From NCBI RefSeq assembly GCF_000472425.1, contig NZ_AXAI01000021.1:48204-112203 (forward strand): a stretch of DNA of 64,000 bases, written 5' to 3'. Made by a program: the position numbers and the translations under genes. Each line of letters opens with the position of its first letter. Position 1 is the stretch's first letter. Source of the DNA: Bradyrhizobium sp. Tv2a-2. Its GTDB lineage: Bacteria > Pseudomonadota > Alphaproteobacteria > Rhizobiales > Xanthobacteraceae. Positions 53,320-62,607 of this stretch are shown one piece after another. The notes below the pieces were generated by a model that saw only the letters and a list, made by a program, of their open reading frames with translations, was not told where the DNA came from and ran no database searches.

Positions 53320-53637
53320 CGGGCTAACCGCGAGATTGCTGCGGCGCTGCCTCTGTATCCTGGTTCAGTTCGCTCGCTACGGCGAGTGCTTTGCCGCGAA
53401 CTGTCCGCCTGTGGATCCGAAGCCGTCGCCCGGGGTAGCCGCGCATGCACTGGCCGGGGACACCTACACCCCGATGTCTGCGGACTTCCGCGCAACCCGT
53501 ATTCGTTGCGGTGCCGGTGCCCTCGCCGCGGGTGAAACACAGGCACGCCGTTTGCCGGACTTGCATAGACGACCTCGCCGGAGCCTTGGCAATATCTTTG
53601 GCCGAGGATGGCGTGGTACGGCGCGAGGAAAGCGGAG
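53320..53637. other. Intergenic region upstream of the HAD phosphatase
   Basis: No gene is supported over ~318 bases. The sequence is GC-rich with short random-looking frames. The last bases (GCGGAG) provide a ribosome-binding site for the downstream ATG. Confidence 0.35.
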
Positions 53638-54705
53638 ATGAAATCCGACAGTTCGTTGTTTAACGTCAACCGCCGTACGCTGCTTTTCGATCTTGCGCTG
53701 CTGCCGGCCTTGTCCGGCCTCCCTTTTTCCGCGATGGCACAAACGCGGACGACGCAGGACGGCTCGCTGGGCTCGTGGAACGAAGGGCCGGCCAAACAAG
53801 CGATACTCGATTTCGTCCGGTCCACAACTGACCAAACGAGCCCAAAATTCGTTCCGCCAGAACAGCGCATTGCGACCTTCGACCAAGACGGCACGCTATG
53901 GGTCGAACACCCGATCTATTCGCAAGTCGTTTATTGCTTGGATCGCGTGCCAGCTCTGGCTGAGGAAGACCCCAAACTCCGAGATATTGAGCCGTTCAAG
54001 ACAGTCCTCTCGGGTAATCGCGAGGCAATCACCAAGCTATCGCTGCATGACCTTGAAAAAATCCTTTTCGCCACGCTGACCGGCATGTCGGTGGACGATT
54101 TTGACGCGGAAGTGAAGAGATGGCTGGCAAGCGCGAAGGACGGGCGCTGGAAGCGGCGCTATACCGACTTGATCTACCAACCAATGCTTGAAGTCATGCA
54201 GTATCTGCGCAGCAACGGTTTCAAGACCTATATTGTAACCGGCGGCGGCCAGGACTTCGTGCGAGTTTACAGCGAATCTGTGTATGGCGTCCCGCCTGAA
54301 CAGGTGGTGGGCACGGTAGGTGGCACAAGGTTCGGCTATCGGAAGGATGGCACTCCGTTCCTGACCAAAGAGCCCAAGCTACTTCTGAACGACGATAATG
54401 CCGGGAAACCGGAAGGCATCCATATGATGATCGGCCGGCGGCCGTGCGCCGCGTTTGGAAACTCGGACGGCGATCGGGAGATGCTTGAATACACCGAGGC
54501 TGGCGGCGGTGCACGGCTGATGATGTTGGTCCTGCACGACGACGCTCAGCGCGAATACGAGTACGGACCGGCGCGGGGGCTGCCCGAAACCAAGGTAGGC
54601 ACGTTCAGCCAATCGCTCTATGAGGAAGCTAAGAAGAAAAACTGGACGGTAATCAGCATGAAGAACGATTGGAAGCGCATATTCAGCTTCGAGGAAAACG
54701 GTTGA
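53638..54705 (+). CDS. Exported HAD-superfamily phosphatase (haloacid dehalogenase-like)
   Basis: The 355-residue product has a signal region with NVNRRTLLFDLALLPALSGL and a PFSAMAQ cleavage-like site. The twin-arginine is weak, so either Tat or Sec is possible. The HAD motif I is FDQDGTLW (~residue 82, with nucleophile Asp), motif II lies in YIVTGGGQDF and motif III/IV in FGNSDGDREML. The cap is a C1-type helical insert. It would hydrolyse phosphate esters in the periplasm; substrate unknown. It stands alone between a GcrA-like gene and a decayed cyclase fragment. Confidence 0.85.
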   Translation: MKSDSSLFNVNRRTLLFDLALLPALSGLPFSAMAQTRTTQDGSLGSWNEGPAKQAILDFVRSTTDQTSPKFVPPEQRIATFDQDGTLWVEHPIYSQVVYCLDRVPALAEEDPKLRDIEPFKTVLSGNREAITKLSLHDLEKILFATLTGMSVDDFDAEVKRWLASAKDGRWKRRYTDLIYQPMLEVMQYLRSNGFKTYIVTGGGQDFVRVYSESVYGVPPEQVVGTVGGTRFGYRKDGTPFLTKEPKLLLNDDNAGKPEGIHMMIGRRPCAAFGNSDGDREMLEYTEAGGGARLMMLVLHDDAQREYEYGPARGLPETKVGTFSQSLYEEAKKKNWTVISMKNDWKRIFSFEENG

Positions 54706-55366
54706 GTCTGGTGCTGGCCCATGACGACTAACGCTGATGCCGGGGGAGCTTCGGCGTGCGCGCGCAACGAAATACTTGATTGAAGGCGACCGGCCGCCAG
54801 AACGATAACCGCAGCGACCTGCTTACCTCCATTCAGCCATTAGAGCTCTCGCTTCTTGCAAATCGCGGGTGTTGAACCCTCCCGTGAACCAGTCGTAGAT
54901 GGGCACGAGAAGCTCAATCCGTCTCGCCGAAAATCCCTCGCTCCCGCGCCTGCCGTGATCCAACGAGATCGCCGATCAACACGAGGCCCGTCGCAAATGC
55001 CGACGCGGGCCTGAAGCGGGATATGGTCCCGGGTCAGGTGCGGCAGAATCGTTTCGCCGACGCCATTGTCCCGAAATGCCGCCTCAAAGGCCAAGACCTT
55101 GATTGCGCAGCCGATTTGACGCCACATTTCGGCTCGCCGCCGATTGGTTGCCGAATTTGCATAGTGGAGATTGGCACTAGGGACAATGCTTCGAGCCCAG
55201 CAATCCGCGCTATGGTGCGGCGCAGTGTCACGATTGTGCGATGCTCCGTTTATTGACCACAGGTTGCTACCGGGAGATTGCCGTCTTTCATATGCCGCGA
55301 CCGGGCAGGTCAAGCGAAGTTCAATTCGAGAGTCGAAGCATAGTTTATGAGTCGGGGGAGACAGAG
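54706..55366. other. Region between HAD gene and AraC gene, mostly relic DNA
   Basis: Besides the cyclase remnant, no functional gene is seen. The 160 bases before 55367 presumably hold the promoter of the AraC gene and include the purine-rich GGGGGAGACAGAG ribosome-binding site. Confidence 0.4.
54823..55200 (-). pseudogene. Decayed class III adenylate/guanylate cyclase-AAA/TPR gene remnant
   Basis: The minus strand contains PHLTRDHIPLQARVG, after which the cyclase pattern continues only in another frame (ATGLVLIGDLVGSRQARE, then IFGETD), matching the R-V-G-I-A-T-G-x-V-V-x-G-D-L-x-G-S ... V-G-E-T block of class III cyclases. It then joins IYDWFTGGFNTRDLQEARAL, the usual C-terminal end of rhizobial cyclase-domain/AAA/TPR proteins. 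Most of the gene between and around these pieces is missing. It is a frameshifted deletion relic. Confidence 0.6.
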
Positions 55367-56377
55367 ATGTCTTGGATAAGAACCCGGGAAATTAAAGATC
55401 CGGCCGCCTGCCACGACGCGTTTGTAAATTCCGATTTCGAGGCATTTCCCAAGGAAACGGGTGATTTTCTCTGCAAGCTTATCCAGATTGGGATGGATCG
55501 CGTTTGGATGGCGCGCTACAGCCTGTCCTTACCCCAGGTCGACGTCTTCAGCATAAGACCTGAACGCACAGTGATTGGCTTTCTGACTGATTCCAGTTCA
55601 TCAGTTCGTTACTGCGGTGCGCAGATTCTCCCGGGTGACATCATCATCAACAGAGCCAGCGAGGCGCATCAACAGACCGACAGAGGCTTTCACGGCGGCA
55701 CAATGTCTCTCCCGTCCAACGAGCTTAACGCGGCGGTCGAGGCGGTCGTCGGGTGCGATTTCGTGCAAAAGCTCGCAAAACCTATCATCCGGCCCAGCCC
55801 GGCTTTGATGTCTCGCCTGTTGAAGCTTCACAAGGCGGTCGGACAGTTGGCCCATGACAATCCCGAAATTATCGAGTTACCAGAAGTTTGCCGGGCGCTC
55901 GATGACCGACTGCTTCACCTTATGGTGCGGTGCCTCGCGGAAGGCGCTGGTGTCGAGGCCACGACCGGCGGGCGCCGCCACGATGCGATCATCGCGAAGT
56001 TCGAGGAGTATCTGGCGGCTCACCCTGATCGACCGCTCTATCTCACAGAAATATGCGCAGGTATCGGTGTCGCTGAGCGGACCCTTCGCGCTGCGTGCGA
56101 CGAACATCTTGGGATGGGGCCGATACGTTATCTCACCTTGCGTCGAATGCACCTCGTGCGGCGAGCGCTTCTCGGGGCGGAGGCCAAGGAGGCAAGCGTC
56201 ACGCGTATCGTCACCGACCACGGCTTCTGGGAGCTTGGACGCTTTTCCGTCGCTTACCGCACGATCTTCGGAGAGTCGCCGTCGGAGACATTGCGGCGGC
56301 CCGCGGATCGGCAGGCGGCTTATCGCAATCGCCCCTCTTCGCTTCCGGCCGACGCGATTGCCGGAGGTTTGAGCTAA
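55367..56377 (+). CDS. AraC-family transcriptional regulator
   Basis: The 336-residue protein has an N-terminal sensor domain of the type found in AraC/XylS-like regulators with cupin-type beta structure (RYCGAQILPGDIIINRASEA). Its C-terminal AraC domain (~230-320) reads YLTEICAGIGVAERTLRAAC, then PIRYLTLRRMHLVRRALLG and GFWELGRFSVAYRTIFGESP. It is clearly paralogous to the AraC gene ~290 bases downstream, which has the same layout. The closest functional neighbours are the sulfatase genes. Start chosen at 55367 behind GGGGGAG. Confidence 0.88.
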   Translation: MSWIRTREIKDPAACHDAFVNSDFEAFPKETGDFLCKLIQIGMDRVWMARYSLSLPQVDVFSIRPERTVIGFLTDSSSSVRYCGAQILPGDIIINRASEAHQQTDRGFHGGTMSLPSNELNAAVEAVVGCDFVQKLAKPIIRPSPALMSRLLKLHKAVGQLAHDNPEIIELPEVCRALDDRLLHLMVRCLAEGAGVEATTGGRRHDAIIAKFEEYLAAHPDRPLYLTEICAGIGVAERTLRAACDEHLGMGPIRYLTLRRMHLVRRALLGAEAKEASVTRIVTDHGFWELGRFSVAYRTIFGESPSETLRRPADRQAAYRNRPSSLPADAIAGGLS

Positions 56378-56666
56378 ACGTGAGCTTCGTCGAAGCGCCA
56401 CGCCAGCGTTCGGAGCCACCGTTCGGGTCGAAAAAAAACGGCCCGAAAAGTTCACTGTCGCCTGTTGCGGCGCCGGCGGGCAATGCACGCGCCGTCAAAG
56501 GCGCCTTCAGGAGCTCACGATTTCAACCGAGCGGAGCCGTGACCGACGCCAGAAGTTCCGAAATCGCATAGTCTAAAGCTGTCACTGCCTCGATAATTCC
56601 TCCCTCGCGGTGAGACCCAACGGCTCAATGGGACGCAAGAACTGTCCGCCGGTCCGAGGACGAGGC

Positions 56667-57671
56667 ATGGCAGAAGGCGGCACACTGACGTTTAGCAATC
56701 CCGACGCCTACGCGGCCGCCTTTGCCGACGTGCGCCTCAATCTCACGATAACGGGCGCGGGAGACTTCCGGGCTCGGCTGACATCGCTGAAATTGAATCT
56801 TCTGGGATTTTATCAATGTCGTGAAGATCTCCCGCGCATTGCCTATATGAGGCTGCCCCCTGGGCAGCTATTCCTCTCATTTCCAGCCAGCAATGCGGCC
56901 CTCACGTTCAATGGCTTCGCTTTGCGGGCCGGCGATATCATTTTGCACGCGCGCGGTGGGCGCATGCATCATCGAATTGGCGGTAGAAGCCACTGGGGTC
57001 TGATATCAGTATCGCCTGAGCAACTCGCCAGTCACAGCGCGGCATTGACCGGTGAACCGTTCACGCCACCCGACACCGATAAAATCCTCCGTCCGGCGCG
57101 CCCGGACACGGCGCGATTCCGACGACTTTTCGAGCAAGCCTGTCACCTCTCCGAGGTCGGACAAAATTTGATCGAGCGCCCGGAGGTCGCGAGGGCCCTG
57201 GGACAGGAAATGCTTCACGCCGTGATTCATTGCCTGGCCGCCGACCAGATTGACGACGCCTCCAAGACCAGACGTCAGCACGCCGCGATAATGTCTCGTT
57301 TTGAGGAAGCGCTGGACAGACATTTCGACCGAAAACTCAATTTGCCCGCACTTTGCGCCGAGATAGGTGTGGCAGAGCGAACGCTGCGGATGTGTTGCGC
57401 TGAATTTCTCGGGGTAAGCCCGATGCGATATCTGCTGCTACGGCGATTGAACAAGGCCCGTTCTGCGCTGCGGCGCGCCGATCCTTCCATCGTCAGCGTC
57501 GCCGAGGTTGCTCGAAATCACCAGTTTCTCGAACTTGGGCGTTTTTCCGTGACGTATCGCAACACGTTTGGCGAGTCGCCTTCCGCCACGCTGCAGCGCG
57601 AGCCGCGACCACAATTGGCTGGGAAAGCCATGGCTCTTTCGACCAGGTCCGGCCCGAAACCCTCCGCCTGA
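56667..57671 (+). CDS. AraC-family transcriptional regulator, paralogue of the previous gene
   Basis: The 334-residue protein has the same architecture as the AraC gene upstream: an N-terminal sensor domain (ALTFNGFALRAGDIILHARG), then the HTH domain with ALCAEIGVAERTLRMCCAEF, PMRYLLLRRLNKARSALRRA and QFLELGRFSVTYRNTFGESP. The two are similar over their full length, so they arose by duplication. I chose the ATG at 56667. Distance to the downstream FGE/sulfatase module is ~250 bases; regulation of that module is a reasonable inference. Confidence 0.88.
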   Translation: MAEGGTLTFSNPDAYAAAFADVRLNLTITGAGDFRARLTSLKLNLLGFYQCREDLPRIAYMRLPPGQLFLSFPASNAALTFNGFALRAGDIILHARGGRMHHRIGGRSHWGLISVSPEQLASHSAALTGEPFTPPDTDKILRPARPDTARFRRLFEQACHLSEVGQNLIERPEVARALGQEMLHAVIHCLAADQIDDASKTRRQHAAIMSRFEEALDRHFDRKLNLPALCAEIGVAERTLRMCCAEFLGVSPMRYLLLRRLNKARSALRRADPSIVSVAEVARNHQFLELGRFSVTYRNTFGESPSATLQREPRPQLAGKAMALSTRSGPKPSA

Positions 57672-57921
57672 CGCCCGACCGTCATCTGTGCAAGGCGATT
57701 GTGGCGATGCTCTCGTGGATACGGCAACCTCGGCCACGCCCCAGAGATCAACGAGGCCTGGTTTTGGCTGCCTCAAGGAAACCGCCGCAGTCTGCCGAAA
57801 GTGCATAGCGCGGCAGGCGATCTTTGGGTCAGTTCATAGGCGCGATAGAGGCTGGCCGCGCTCTTGCGATGGTGTGCAACGGCAGACAGGTGAGCCTTTA
57901 TCGCCGTAAGGAGTACAGGCG

Positions 57922-58908
57922 ATGCTGGACCACACTGGTCGGCGGCCAGAGCAAACCTTGGCGTCGGAAGCGTTTCACGGCATGGTTCACATCGCTGGCG
58001 GGACCTTTCGCATGGGGTCCGACAAGCACTATCCGGAAGAGGGGCCGGTTCATCGTGTCACCGTCGATGGCTTCTGGATCGACGCCACCCCGGTTACCAA
58101 CGCCGCCTTCCGCAAGTTTGTCCAAGCGACCGGTTACGTCACTTGCGCCGAGATCCCGCCTGATGCGAATGATTATCCCGGCGCATTGCCGCACATGCTC
58201 AAGGCCGGCTCACTGGTGTTCACACCACCAAAGGACCACGTCGACCTGCGGGACTGGACGCAGTGGTGGACGTTCAAATTCGGCGCGAACTGGCGGCGAC
58301 CGTATGGTCCGCGCGGCTCGATCAGCGGTCTCGACGATCATCCCGTCGTCCACATCGCTTATCGTGATGCCGAAGCGTACGCCGCCTGGGCTGGTAAAGA
58401 ACTGCCGACCGAAGCGGAATGGGAGTTTGCTGCCCGCGGCGGCCTCGATGGCGCGGAGTTCGCCTGGGGTGATGAATTTACCCCCGGTGGGCGACATATG
58501 GCCAATACCTGGCAAGGACAATTTCCGCGGCAGAACCGGGCCGAGGATGGCTTCGAACGCACTTCGCCGGTGAGGGCGTTCCCGCCGAACGCCTACGGCG
58601 TCTATGACATGGTTGGCAATGTCTGGGAATGGACCGGCGATTGGTATTCGTCCAAGCATGAGGCCGATGCGCCAAAGGCCTGCTGTATCCCCGAAAACCC
58701 CCGCGGCGGCCAGGAGAGCGCGAGCTACGATCCTTGCCAGCCGAAATTCAAAATCCCACGCAAAGTTGTGAAAGGCGGCTCCCATCTTTGCGCGCCTAAC
58801 TATTGCCGCCGCTATCGCCCGGCAGCTCGCCATGCCCAACCGATCGACACGTCAATGAGCCATGTCGGGTTTCGCTGCATTATTCGTAAGGGAGAAGGTC
58901 ATGAGTAA
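57922..58908 (+). CDS. Formylglycine-generating enzyme (SUMF1/FGE family)
   Basis: The 328-residue protein has the SUMF1/FGE fold motifs: GGTFRMGSDKHYPEEGPVHR near residue 27, HPVVHIAYRDAEAYAAWAGK, TEAEWEFAARGGLDG and the late NVWEWTGDWY. The catalytic pair is present as C290 and C295 in GGSHLCAPNYCRRYRPAAR, the canonical C-x4-C of aerobic FGEs. FGE oxidises a Cys in sulfatases to formylglycine before export. Its last eight bases overlap the start of the arylsulfatase gene, giving close translational coupling. This argues that the sulfatases here are its substrates. Confidence 0.92.
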   Translation: MLDHTGRRPEQTLASEAFHGMVHIAGGTFRMGSDKHYPEEGPVHRVTVDGFWIDATPVTNAAFRKFVQATGYVTCAEIPPDANDYPGALPHMLKAGSLVFTPPKDHVDLRDWTQWWTFKFGANWRRPYGPRGSISGLDDHPVVHIAYRDAEAYAAWAGKELPTEAEWEFAARGGLDGAEFAWGDEFTPGGRHMANTWQGQFPRQNRAEDGFERTSPVRAFPPNAYGVYDMVGNVWEWTGDWYSSKHEADAPKACCIPENPRGGQESASYDPCQPKFKIPRKVVKGGSHLCAPNYCRRYRPAARHAQPIDTSMSHVGFRCIIRKGEGHE

Positions 58909-60652
58909 TAAGGATATGCAGGATCAGACAACCAGAAGATCCGACTTCGACCGCCGCAAGATCCTGCTAGGCGGAACGGCACTTGCCGCCGCTTCGGCTC
59001 TCAGTGCTGCGACGTCAATTCAGACCGCGCAGGCCCAAGCGGCGCCGTCGGGCCAGAGACCTAACATCCTTGTCATCATGGGTGACGATGTCGGATGGTT
59101 CAACGTCGGCGCCTACCACCGCGGAATGATGTCGGGCAAGACGCCAAACCTCGACAAGCTGGCGTCTGAAGGTATGATGTTCACAGACTACTACGCCGAG
59201 GCGAGCTGCACGGCAGGGCGCGCCAACTTCATCACCGGCGAGTTGCCGATCCGCACGGGATTGACAACTGTCGGTCAGGCGGGGGCCGATGTCGGCATAC
59301 CCGACCAGGCGGTCACGCTCGCAACCGTGCTCAAATCACTCGGCTACGCAACCGGACAGTTCGGCAAGAACCACCTCGGCGATCTCAACAAATATCTGCC
59401 GACGGTGCACGGCTTCGATGAATTCTTTGGGTACCTATATCACCTCGACGCGATGTCTGATCCGTACTGGTACTCGTTCCCCGCCAACCAGGACTACTAC
59501 AACAAGTACGGCCCGCGCAGCCTGATCCACAGCTACGCGACGGACAAGGACGACACGACCGAGATGCCGCGCTGGGGTAAGATCGGAAAGCAGCGGATTG
59601 TCGACGAGGGGCCGCTGCCGCCGTTTCCCGATATGACGAACGTGCCGAACATGCACGATCTGCCGTTCCTGAAGGCGAAGTACGACATGACCACCTTCGA
59701 CGAGGTGTTGGTCAAGGAGTCCAGCAATTTCATGGATAAGGCGAAGCGAGACGGCAAGCCCTTCTTCGTCTGGCACAACACGACGCGCATGCACGTCTGG
59801 ACCTTCCTGCAGAAGAAGTACAGCGCGATGCAGAACCACGACACGAACTACGGTCTCGAGGAAGCCGGCATGGCCCAGTTGGACGACAGCGTCGGCGCCC
59901 TGCTCAAGCATATCGACGACATGGGCGAAACCAACAACACCATCGTCATCTTCACAACGGACAATGGCGCCGAGGTGTTCACCTGGCCGGATGGCGGCAT
60001 GACCCCGTTCAAGGCCACCAAAGGGACCAGCTACGAAGGCGGCTTCCGTGTGCCGGCCATCATCCGCTGGCCGGGTCGCATCAAGCCGGGTTCAGTAGAG
60101 AATGGGATCTTCTCGGGACTCGATTGGTTCCCGACACTCGCCGCTGCGGCAGGAAACGCGAATATCACCGACCAGCTTCTCAAGGGCGTGATGCTGGATG
60201 GCCGCACCTATAAGAATCACCTCGACGGCTACAATCAAATGGATCTTCTGACGGGCAAGGGCCCCTCCGCTCGCCACGAGATTTTCTATTTCGCCGGCCC
60301 GCATCTCGGCGCCCTTCGCTATGATGATTTCAAGTTCCAGTTCTTCCAGCAGCCCTACGGGTGGCCCGGCGAAAAAGACACGACAGACATGCCAACCATC
60401 GTCAACATCCGCCAGGACCCGTTTGAGCGGACCCCGTCAATCCGCGGTCAAAGCCTGAACGATGCCGGTGGAGGTTACATGAATGATTTCATGGGCCGCG
60501 AATTTTGGCGGTTCGTGGTTGTTCAACAGGAGGTCGCCAGATTGGCGCAGACGGCCATCGAGTATCCCCCAATGCAAGCGCCGGCGAGCTTCAATCTTGA
60601 CGCCATAAAAAGGGAAGTTGAGCAAGCCATCAAAGCCCATGAAGGGCAGTAA
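58901..60652 (+). CDS. Tat-exported arylsulfatase
   Basis: The 583-residue protein starts with a twin-arginine signal (SDFDRRKILLGGTALAAASA, ending AQAQAAP). It carries the alkaline phosphatase-like sulfatase core: the metal-binding IMGDDVGW, the modification site CTAGR with C103, the FGKNHLGD region and TTDNGAEVFTWPDGG with a second metal-ligand set. The C-x-A-x-R form is a FGE-type target. It would cleave sulfate esters in the periplasm, and formylglycine is made before Tat export. Start at 58901, overlapping the FGE gene. A second sulfatase lies further downstream. Confidence 0.93.
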   Translation: MSNKDMQDQTTRRSDFDRRKILLGGTALAAASALSAATSIQTAQAQAAPSGQRPNILVIMGDDVGWFNVGAYHRGMMSGKTPNLDKLASEGMMFTDYYAEASCTAGRANFITGELPIRTGLTTVGQAGADVGIPDQAVTLATVLKSLGYATGQFGKNHLGDLNKYLPTVHGFDEFFGYLYHLDAMSDPYWYSFPANQDYYNKYGPRSLIHSYATDKDDTTEMPRWGKIGKQRIVDEGPLPPFPDMTNVPNMHDLPFLKAKYDMTTFDEVLVKESSNFMDKAKRDGKPFFVWHNTTRMHVWTFLQKKYSAMQNHDTNYGLEEAGMAQLDDSVGALLKHIDDMGETNNTIVIFTTDNGAEVFTWPDGGMTPFKATKGTSYEGGFRVPAIIRWPGRIKPGSVENGIFSGLDWFPTLAAAAGNANITDQLLKGVMLDGRTYKNHLDGYNQMDLLTGKGPSARHEIFYFAGPHLGALRYDDFKFQFFQQPYGWPGEKDTTDMPTIVNIRQDPFERTPSIRGQSLNDAGGGYMNDFMGREFWRFVVVQQEVARLAQTAIEYPPMQAPASFNLDAIKREVEQAIKAHEGQ

Positions 60653-60786
60653 CAGTCCGAACGGATTGCCCATTCAACATCCTGCTTGGTGGCAACGGCA
60701 ACGACGTTCGAGGCGTCTCGCGGCTTTCGGCTGCCACCGTCACCAAGGCTGCCGAGGCCGCAACGTCCATGTGTGGAGAGCTCCTG

Positions 60787-61020
60787 ATGAAGATTCTACA
60801 CTTAGCTATCTTCTTGCTTGTATCCGCGCTCGCTACCGTTGCTTTGGCGAAGACGCCTCACACGAACGTTGTGCCAATCCGTGATGCCGGGAGACTGCCG
60901 CCGCCGGTCGATACCGGCAGGAAGGTTTTTATTTTGAGGCAGGATTTGTTCGATCGCAATAACCCGAACAACCTGCGATCGGATTACCCGGGTCCATCTG
61001 CCCAACCTGGCCAGTTCTGA
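60787..61020 (+). CDS. Small secreted hypothetical protein
   Basis: The 77-residue product starts with a Sec signal (KILHLAIFLLVSALATVALA, cleavage near AKTPHT). The mature part is Pro/Arg-rich (IRDAGRLPPPVDTGRK, then FDRNNPNNLRSDYPGPSAQP) with no Cys. No family is recognised. It is 134 bases downstream of the sulfatase on the same strand and is likely transcribed with it or just after it. Confidence 0.55.
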   Translation: MKILHLAIFLLVSALATVALAKTPHTNVVPIRDAGRLPPPVDTGRKVFILRQDLFDRNNPNNLRSDYPGPSAQPGQF

Positions 61021-61096
61021 CAACCAGGCGCGGATGACGGATGCGCAGCCTTACTTGACGGCATGTAACTGAAAAGGACGACCGAAGGAGATTGAG

Positions 61097-61465
61097 ATGA
61101 AAGCAGCGCTATTATCGCTGGCGCTCCTGGGAAGCCAGGCAGCGCTAGCCTCCGATCGCGTTCCCGAGTTGAACGTCGAGGCGACATGCAAGGCGACCAC
61201 GGCCACCGACAAAGCAATGGGGCTTGTCCTGGCTCAAAGCTATGAGGGATGTATGAGCGATGAAACATCCGCTCGCACGCAACTGGTTACACTTTGGCAG
61301 ACAACTTCTGCTTCTGTCCGCAATGAGTGCACGGGCGAGGCCGTGGTTGGCGGTACTCAAAGCTATGTCGATCTTCTCACCTGCATACAGATGTCGGACG
61401 ACGCAAACCCTCGTCCACAGCTAACTCTGAGAGGAGCGAGCAAAAACCGGAATACGCCTCACTGA
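61097..61465 (+). CDS. Secreted hypothetical protein
   Basis: The 122-residue product has a signal peptide (KAALLSLALLGSQAALAS) and a mature helical part with three to four Cys residues: ATCKATT, SYEGCMSDE, NECTGEAVVG and LTCIQMSDD. This could be a small disulfide-bonded periplasmic protein. It ends overlapping the convergent trypsin-like gene by seven bases. The ribosome-binding site AAGGAG is at a good distance. It is unassigned, but sits in the sulfatase module. Confidence 0.65.
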   Translation: MKAALLSLALLGSQAALASDRVPELNVEATCKATTATDKAMGLVLAQSYEGCMSDETSARTQLVTLWQTTSASVRNECTGEAVVGGTQSYVDLLTCIQMSDDANPRPQLTLRGASKNRNTPH

Positions 61466-62199
61466 GATCGGGAAAGCTCCTCCAGCGCCTGGACCGGTAC
61501 GGAAACGACGTTGGGCGTTCCCCACGCGGTAGAGATTCTTATTTCGTGGGACACCCCCATCAAACTCTGGGTGAACACGTTGCTGACGACCGCAGCGACG
61601 CGGCCGTCACAATCGACCACCGGAGCGCCGGAAGCGCCGTGATCGATGACGAGGCGATTGTCGCCCTCATAGATTTCCAATAGCGCCATGCCGGTGAGCT
61701 TCCCGCCATCTCCAAATCGGACGAACCGCCCTTCGACGGGGTGCGGGCGGCCAGCCGGATAGGCGAGCGTCATGACCTGCTGTTCGGGTACGAGCGGTTC
61801 CTTGCGGATCGCGAAGCTCTGCGCGGTGGAAACAGGTTGTTGGAGTTCGAGTACGGCCAGTTTTTCCGTTGGGCCGCCAGTCAGACGCTGGATGCGTGCG
61901 CCGATGAACTGGCTACCGTCTCCGTCCGTGATTTCGAGGGGCTTCCAGTCTTCCGTCGACAGATCCATCGCTGCGGTAACGTGTTCGGCGGTTACGATCG
62001 TCGTCGACGACAAAAACCAGCCGGTGCCTCGGATGCCGCTCAGGCCGTGATGCGCGCCGCGCTCTTCCTCATCGAAATGCCGCATAATACTGACGGTCGA
62101 ATGCGCAAGCTGAGCCGGATCGACGCATGTTGCGCCAACCCGAGTGCTTGCAAGAACAACGGAAAGCACAACCAGCCAAAATCCGGTGCGTCCACCCAT
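61459..62199 (-). CDS. Secreted trypsin-like (S1) protein with altered catalytic triad
   Basis: The 246-residue product from the ATG at 62199 has a signal (GFWLVVLSVVLASTRVGATC) and a trypsin-like fold: a TGWFLSSTTIVTAEHV segment with H73, and the nucleophile S190 in IDHGASGAPVVDCDGRV. At the position of the usual catalytic Asp (D-L-A-V-L), the sequence is K-L-A-V-L (K113). The protein may be a non-proteolytic S1 homologue or use another residue. It is minus-strand, convergent with the secreted protein gene, and sits between the sulfatases. Confidence 0.82.
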   Translation of the reverse strand: MGGRTGFWLVVLSVVLASTRVGATCVDPAQLAHSTVSIMRHFDEEERGAHHGLSGIRGTGWFLSSTTIVTAEHVTAAMDLSTEDWKPLEITDGDGSQFIGARIQRLTGGPTEKLAVLELQQPVSTAQSFAIRKEPLVPEQQVMTLAYPAGRPHPVEGRFVRFGDGGKLTGMALLEIYEGDNRLVIDHGASGAPVVDCDGRVAAVVSNVFTQSLMGVSHEIRISTAWGTPNVVSVPVQALEELSRSQ

Positions 62200-62607
62200 C
62201 GCAACCCCCTTGCCCAGCTGCAACGGAACGCGAACTGGGCGACGGGGCAACAGAACTGACTGGTTTATCCGGAGGTTTTTCTTGGAACTCTCAATTTACC
62301 CGCGCTCTGTCACGCATTGGTCACATGCGCTCGCGACGGGAGAGCAGCCAGCCGCAGTGCAATCTCGGCGCCCGTGGCTCGCACCAACCTTGCTGCTCGG
62401 TCCGCCCCAGCGCCAGTAAACTTCGGCGCATGTTGCCGAAGCTGCATAGCGCATCCAGACCGCTTCGACCAACGTGCCGTCCGCAAAGCGCCCGACCGCT
62501 CGCCCGAATGATCCTGCATGGGTCGCTAAGGCAAAGGCGGTCGGTGGGTGGAGGTGGGCGAAGGCTGCGGCCCCCAGCTTCGGCAGCTGACATCGAGGAA
62601 AGCAACC
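62200..62607. other. Intergenic region between protease-like gene and second sulfatase
   Basis: No gene is supported in ~400 bases. It should hold divergent promoters. A ribosome-binding GAGGA lies just before the sulfatase start at 62608. Confidence 0.35.
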
